Below, in pieces: positions 6,203-8,124 of a DNA stretch of 8,124 nucleotides. The stretch is from Bacteroidota bacterium (GTDB lineage Bacteria; Bacteroidota; Bacteroidia; AKYH767-A; JABDAW01), in contig JAHEYM010000169.1 in NCBI GenBank assembly GCA_023251595.1, positions 1-8,124 of the forward strand. Reading direction: 5' to 3'. A program made the position numbers and the translations under genes. The first letter of the stretch is position 1. Each line of letters starts with the position of its first letter. The notes beneath the pieces are model-generated. The model was not told the origin of the DNA, did no database searches, and was given only the letters and a program-made list of their open reading frames with translations.

Positions 6203-6219
6203 AAATACTTTTAGTATTT
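6203..6219 (-). terminator. Weak AT-only hairpin after the propeller gene
   Basis: AAATACT (6203-6209) and AGTATTT (6213-6219) form a perfect 7-bp inverted repeat around a 3-nt loop, touching the TAA stop of the propeller gene. The stem has a single G-C pair, and no U-run follows directly on the minus strand. It may be an attenuating or RNA-end-protecting hairpin in the 38-nt gap rather than a true terminator. Confidence 0.25.
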
Positions 6220-7592
6220 TAATCTTTTACCACTTTGCCGGTATTTAGAATGCCGTTTCTGCTTTTCATTTTATATATATATATTCCTGTTGAAAGCTTT
6301 TCTATGTTCACAATCGTTGAATTTGTAAATGTTTGCCGAAAAAGCTCCCTTGATGTAAGATCATATAGAGTAATTTCGGATGGTTCATTGTCGCTCGTAT
6401 TGACAGTTATTTCATCTGAAGCAGGATTTGGATAAACCTTCACTCCTGAATTAGCAGAAGCAGTAGAATTGACTCCAACGGTCGGACAATTACCAATCGG
6501 ATTTCTCATATAATAAATTGCCCCGGCATTCCCGAAAATTACGTGTAACGCACATGCTGTATATGCAATGAATGGCTGACCGTTCGAGGCTCCTAAAAGT
6601 AATGGTGCATCCCACGTGGTACCGCCATCCGCGGAATGTATATAGTTAGTTCCACCGGGACCAATATGAACAAGATGCATATTTAATCCGTCGCGGACCA
6701 TAAAAGGATATAATTCGCTTAAAGCAGGTGTGTTTGTAAGAAGTTGATTTGGCGGCCATGTGGTACCTGTGTCTGCGGACTCTGCCAGCCCGAGATCGAA
6801 TGTGGTACCAATGCGCAACCCGTGAGGCACATCCACATGATTGCCATCCGCGCATACCATTGACGTATAGGAATCGGTTGTTGTTAATCCGGTCTCAGTG
6901 CCCCAGGTTGCACCACCATCTGCAGAATGACAATAATATATATTCATGATTCCGCTTCGTTTATCATTCCATGAAAGATGCACATCATTTCCGAGCATTG
7001 TTATTGCCGGATCTTCGGATCGATTTGGTGCATTCGAAATTTGTTGTTCAGGCAGCCATGTTGAACCATTATCTAAAGAGCGTTTTATAAAGACCTCAGT
7101 ATTTCCCGCTAAATCTTTATTTAATGTAGCGATGACTAAATTACCTGAACATGCGATTCCCGGCCAGAATTTCGTAACACTATCCAAACAAATAATCGGA
7201 TCCCAGGTGACGCCACCATCCAGCGAACGTCGGTAATACGAAGCGCGATCACTGCCTAATGAATCCATCCATACTATATGTACATTAGATCCCGAACTTG
7301 CGATTGCAGTGAATCCGCAATTCAGGGAAGTGAATAATTGCACCGGTGTTCCCCACGTCAAACCCTGATCGTGCGATTGATTATACATTATTTTTGCCAT
7401 CGCCGTACTGCGGTCGCTGTACGTTATTCGAAGAGTGTCTCCGACCTTCACCAAACATTGCCCTGCATTTTCATTCATTCCTATTGAAGTAGTACCAGGT
7501 GAAATATTCATTGGAGCTGTCCACTGTGAATAAGACTTACCGCAATATGTGAGAAATAATGCGAGTAAGAGAGGGAGGATTTTAGTGTGCAT
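6219..7592 (-). CDS. Secreted six-Asp-box (BNR-type) beta-propeller with T9SS sorting domain
   Basis: The 457-residue product has an N-terminal signal peptide (about 1-22, cleavage near SYS|Q). Six Asp boxes of the form SxDxGxTW follow: SHDQGLTW (73), SLDGGVTW (123), SLDNGSTW (172), SADGGATW (223), SADTGTTW (272) and SADGGTTW (320). Their spacing of 48-51 residues indicates a six-bladed propeller, as in sialidases. I see no RIP/FRIP motif or sialidase catalytic set, so enzymatic sialidase activity is unlikely; carbohydrate or protein binding at the cell surface is more plausible. The C-terminal part, from about 384 (VKVYPNPASDEI) to GKVVKD, is a type A T9SS sorting domain, so the protein is exported across the outer membrane and probably anchored or released there. 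It begins 1 nt after the DinB stop (TAAAATG), which implies cotranscription. Confidence 0.93.
   Translation of the reverse strand: MHTKILPLLLALFLTYCGKSYSQWTAPMNISPGTTSIGMNENAGQCLVKVGDTLRITYSDRSTAMAKIMYNQSHDQGLTWGTPVQLFTSLNCGFTAIASSGSNVHIVWMDSLGSDRASYYRRSLDGGVTWDPIICLDSVTKFWPGIACSGNLVIATLNKDLAGNTEVFIKRSLDNGSTWLPEQQISNAPNRSEDPAITMLGNDVHLSWNDKRSGIMNIYYCHSADGGATWGTETGLTTTDSYTSMVCADGNHVDVPHGLRIGTTFDLGLAESADTGTTWPPNQLLTNTPALSELYPFMVRDGLNMHLVHIGPGGTNYIHSADGGTTWDAPLLLGASNGQPFIAYTACALHVIFGNAGAIYYMRNPIGNCPTVGVNSTASANSGVKVYPNPASDEITVNTSDNEPSEITLYDLTSRELFRQTFTNSTIVNIEKLSTGIYIYKMKSRNGILNTGKVVKD
6222..6443 (-). other. T9SS type A C-terminal sorting domain (part of the propeller gene)
   Basis: Codons 384-457 encode the sorting domain: the opening VYPNPASDEITV, the middle ITLYDLTSRELFRQTF, the GIYIYKM strand and the final GKVVKD. 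These are the recognised landmarks of TIGR04183-type tails, which the type IX translocon recognises and its sortase removes. The GIYIYK codons consist of an uninterrupted TA-alternating tract (6272-6284). Confidence 0.92.
6612..7376 (-). other. Array of six Asp-box repeats (part of the propeller gene)
   Basis: The six SxDxGxTW boxes are encoded at 7353-7376, 7203-7226, 7056-7079, 6903-6926, 6756-6779 and 6612-6635, about 150 nt apart. At DNA level the boxes retain similar text (CCATC then TGC or CGC then a GA-rich end on the plus strand), so the blades probably arose by internal duplication. Each box normally sits in the turn between the third and fourth strand of a blade, where it has a structural role. 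Confidence 0.9.
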
Positions 7593-7593
7593 T

Positions 7594-8073
7594 TTAGTTT
7601 TTCAAAAACAGAAGTTGTCCCAAATGTGATGATAAATGATTTGTTCGGCTAATAATAATATTTAATCTGTTTCTATGGGGTTCTTTTGCAAAATCTTCAA
7701 CAGAAACCGAATTATGTTTAAGAAACCAATCGTCGGGCGATAAAGTGTTGAAACCCTTCGCCAATCTAGTGTTCGCATTTTTCCAAAATGACCTTAAATC
7801 TTTTGTGGAAATACTTTGAGGAAATTTTTTGTCAGGATTTTTAATATATGGTTCGAGCAATTGCGGATAAATAGATTCTCCCAAATTTAATAGAGGCAAC
7901 ATTAAATCATGAACCGATGTCAGATGCCCCAGAAGATATATTCCGGTATTTCGATTAGGTGAAACTTCCTTTTGTAATTGTTCATCCGTGAGTTCATCAA
8001 AAAGTTTATCTGTGTCCTTAACTTTTGAGTTCCAGGTGTCAAGCACCATTTTTACAAATAGTTGGTTTGTCAT
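7594..8073 (-). CDS. DinB-family (DinB_2 type) four-helix protein
   Basis: The 159-residue protein has the length and helix pattern of the DinB/YfiT superfamily. H50 in LLGHLTSVHD (47-56) and the H146-x3-H150 pair in RTNHLSSHLGQL (143-154) make the expected metal-binding histidine triad. The N-terminal helix (VLDTWNSKVKDTDKLFDELT, 10-29) also fits. Characterised relatives include metal-dependent thiol S-transferases (bacillithiol or mycothiol) and stress-induced proteins of unknown activity; the substrate here is unknown. It should be cytoplasmic. It is the most upstream gene of the run, and the propeller gene starts 1 nt after its stop. Only 51 nt of upstream sequence is in the window; it is AT-rich with no convincing -33/-7 pair, so the promoter may lie further upstream, outside the window. 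Confidence 0.9.
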   Translation of the reverse strand: MTNQLFVKMVLDTWNSKVKDTDKLFDELTDEQLQKEVSPNRNTGIYLLGHLTSVHDLMLPLLNLGESIYPQLLEPYIKNPDKKFPQSISTKDLRSFWKNANTRLAKGFNTLSPDDWFLKHNSVSVEDFAKEPHRNRLNIIISRTNHLSSHLGQLLFLKN

Positions 8074-8124
8074 ATCAGGTCTTATTTAAATAAATTTAGT
8101 GAGAGAAAGAGAGGTGATTAATAA

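Noticed and set aside
6235..7236. Four further open frames inside the propeller gene (6235-6435 +, 6646-6855 -, 6749-6949 + and 6946-7236 +).
   Set aside because: They arise from the repetitive, Trp- and Gly-rich Asp-box coding sequence and the sorting domain. Their products are low-quality, Arg/Cys/His-rich peptides with no family features.
6219..7592. Assigning the propeller protein as a sialidase (exo-alpha-sialidase).
   Set aside because: The Asp boxes only mark the fold. No RIP/FRIP motif or catalytic Arg triad, Glu and Tyr set could be identified.

Overview
The window looks like Bacteroidota (FCB-group) chromosome. It is AT-rich, several proteins carry signal peptides of the kind common in that phylum, and one secreted protein ends in a type IX secretion system (T9SS) C-terminal sorting domain, which is essentially restricted to it. 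Shine-Dalgarno sequences are weak or absent, as is usual there. The genus cannot be told from this sequence. I see no tRNA, rRNA, insertion sequence, CRISPR array or phage gene.

All twelve genes lie on the minus strand, so transcription runs from high to low coordinates. In that order they are: a DinB-family protein (7594-8073); a secreted six-Asp-box propeller with a T9SS tail (6219-7592); a secreted protein of unknown function (5287-6180); a DUF2461 protein (4592-5278); a DoxX-like membrane protein (4222-4635); a DUF2071/YqjF-like protein (3483-4220); a membrane-anchored methyltransferase-like protein (2734-3492); a four-helix membrane protein (2355-2750); a GNAT acetyltransferase (1841-2311); a secreted protein of unknown function (1182-1823); a small predicted outer-membrane or secreted beta protein with a GTG start (631-1071); and the first 154 codons of a fumarylacetoacetate hydrolase (FAH) family enzyme that runs off the left edge (1-462).

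From the DinB gene to 1182 the gaps are 43 nt or less, so these ten genes could form one long operon. The core from DUF2461 to the four-helix protein is especially tight: every junction is an overlap or a 1-nt gap, which suggests translational coupling. That core, with two integral membrane proteins, a membrane-tethered methyltransferase-like protein and a DUF2071 protein, is the best candidate here for an uncharacterised functional unit. Its substrate cannot be read from the sequence.

The 110-nt gap before the beta protein and the 168-nt gap before the FAH gene separate those two genes from the run. The 168-nt gap holds the clearest non-coding structure in the window: eleven heptanucleotide units in perfect 7-nt register (524-600). 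A second repeat-like trace is a sequence in the 3' end of the 5287-6180 gene that resembles a dispersed bacterial repeat often translated as VILSLSKD. No gene-free stretch exceeds 300 bases.
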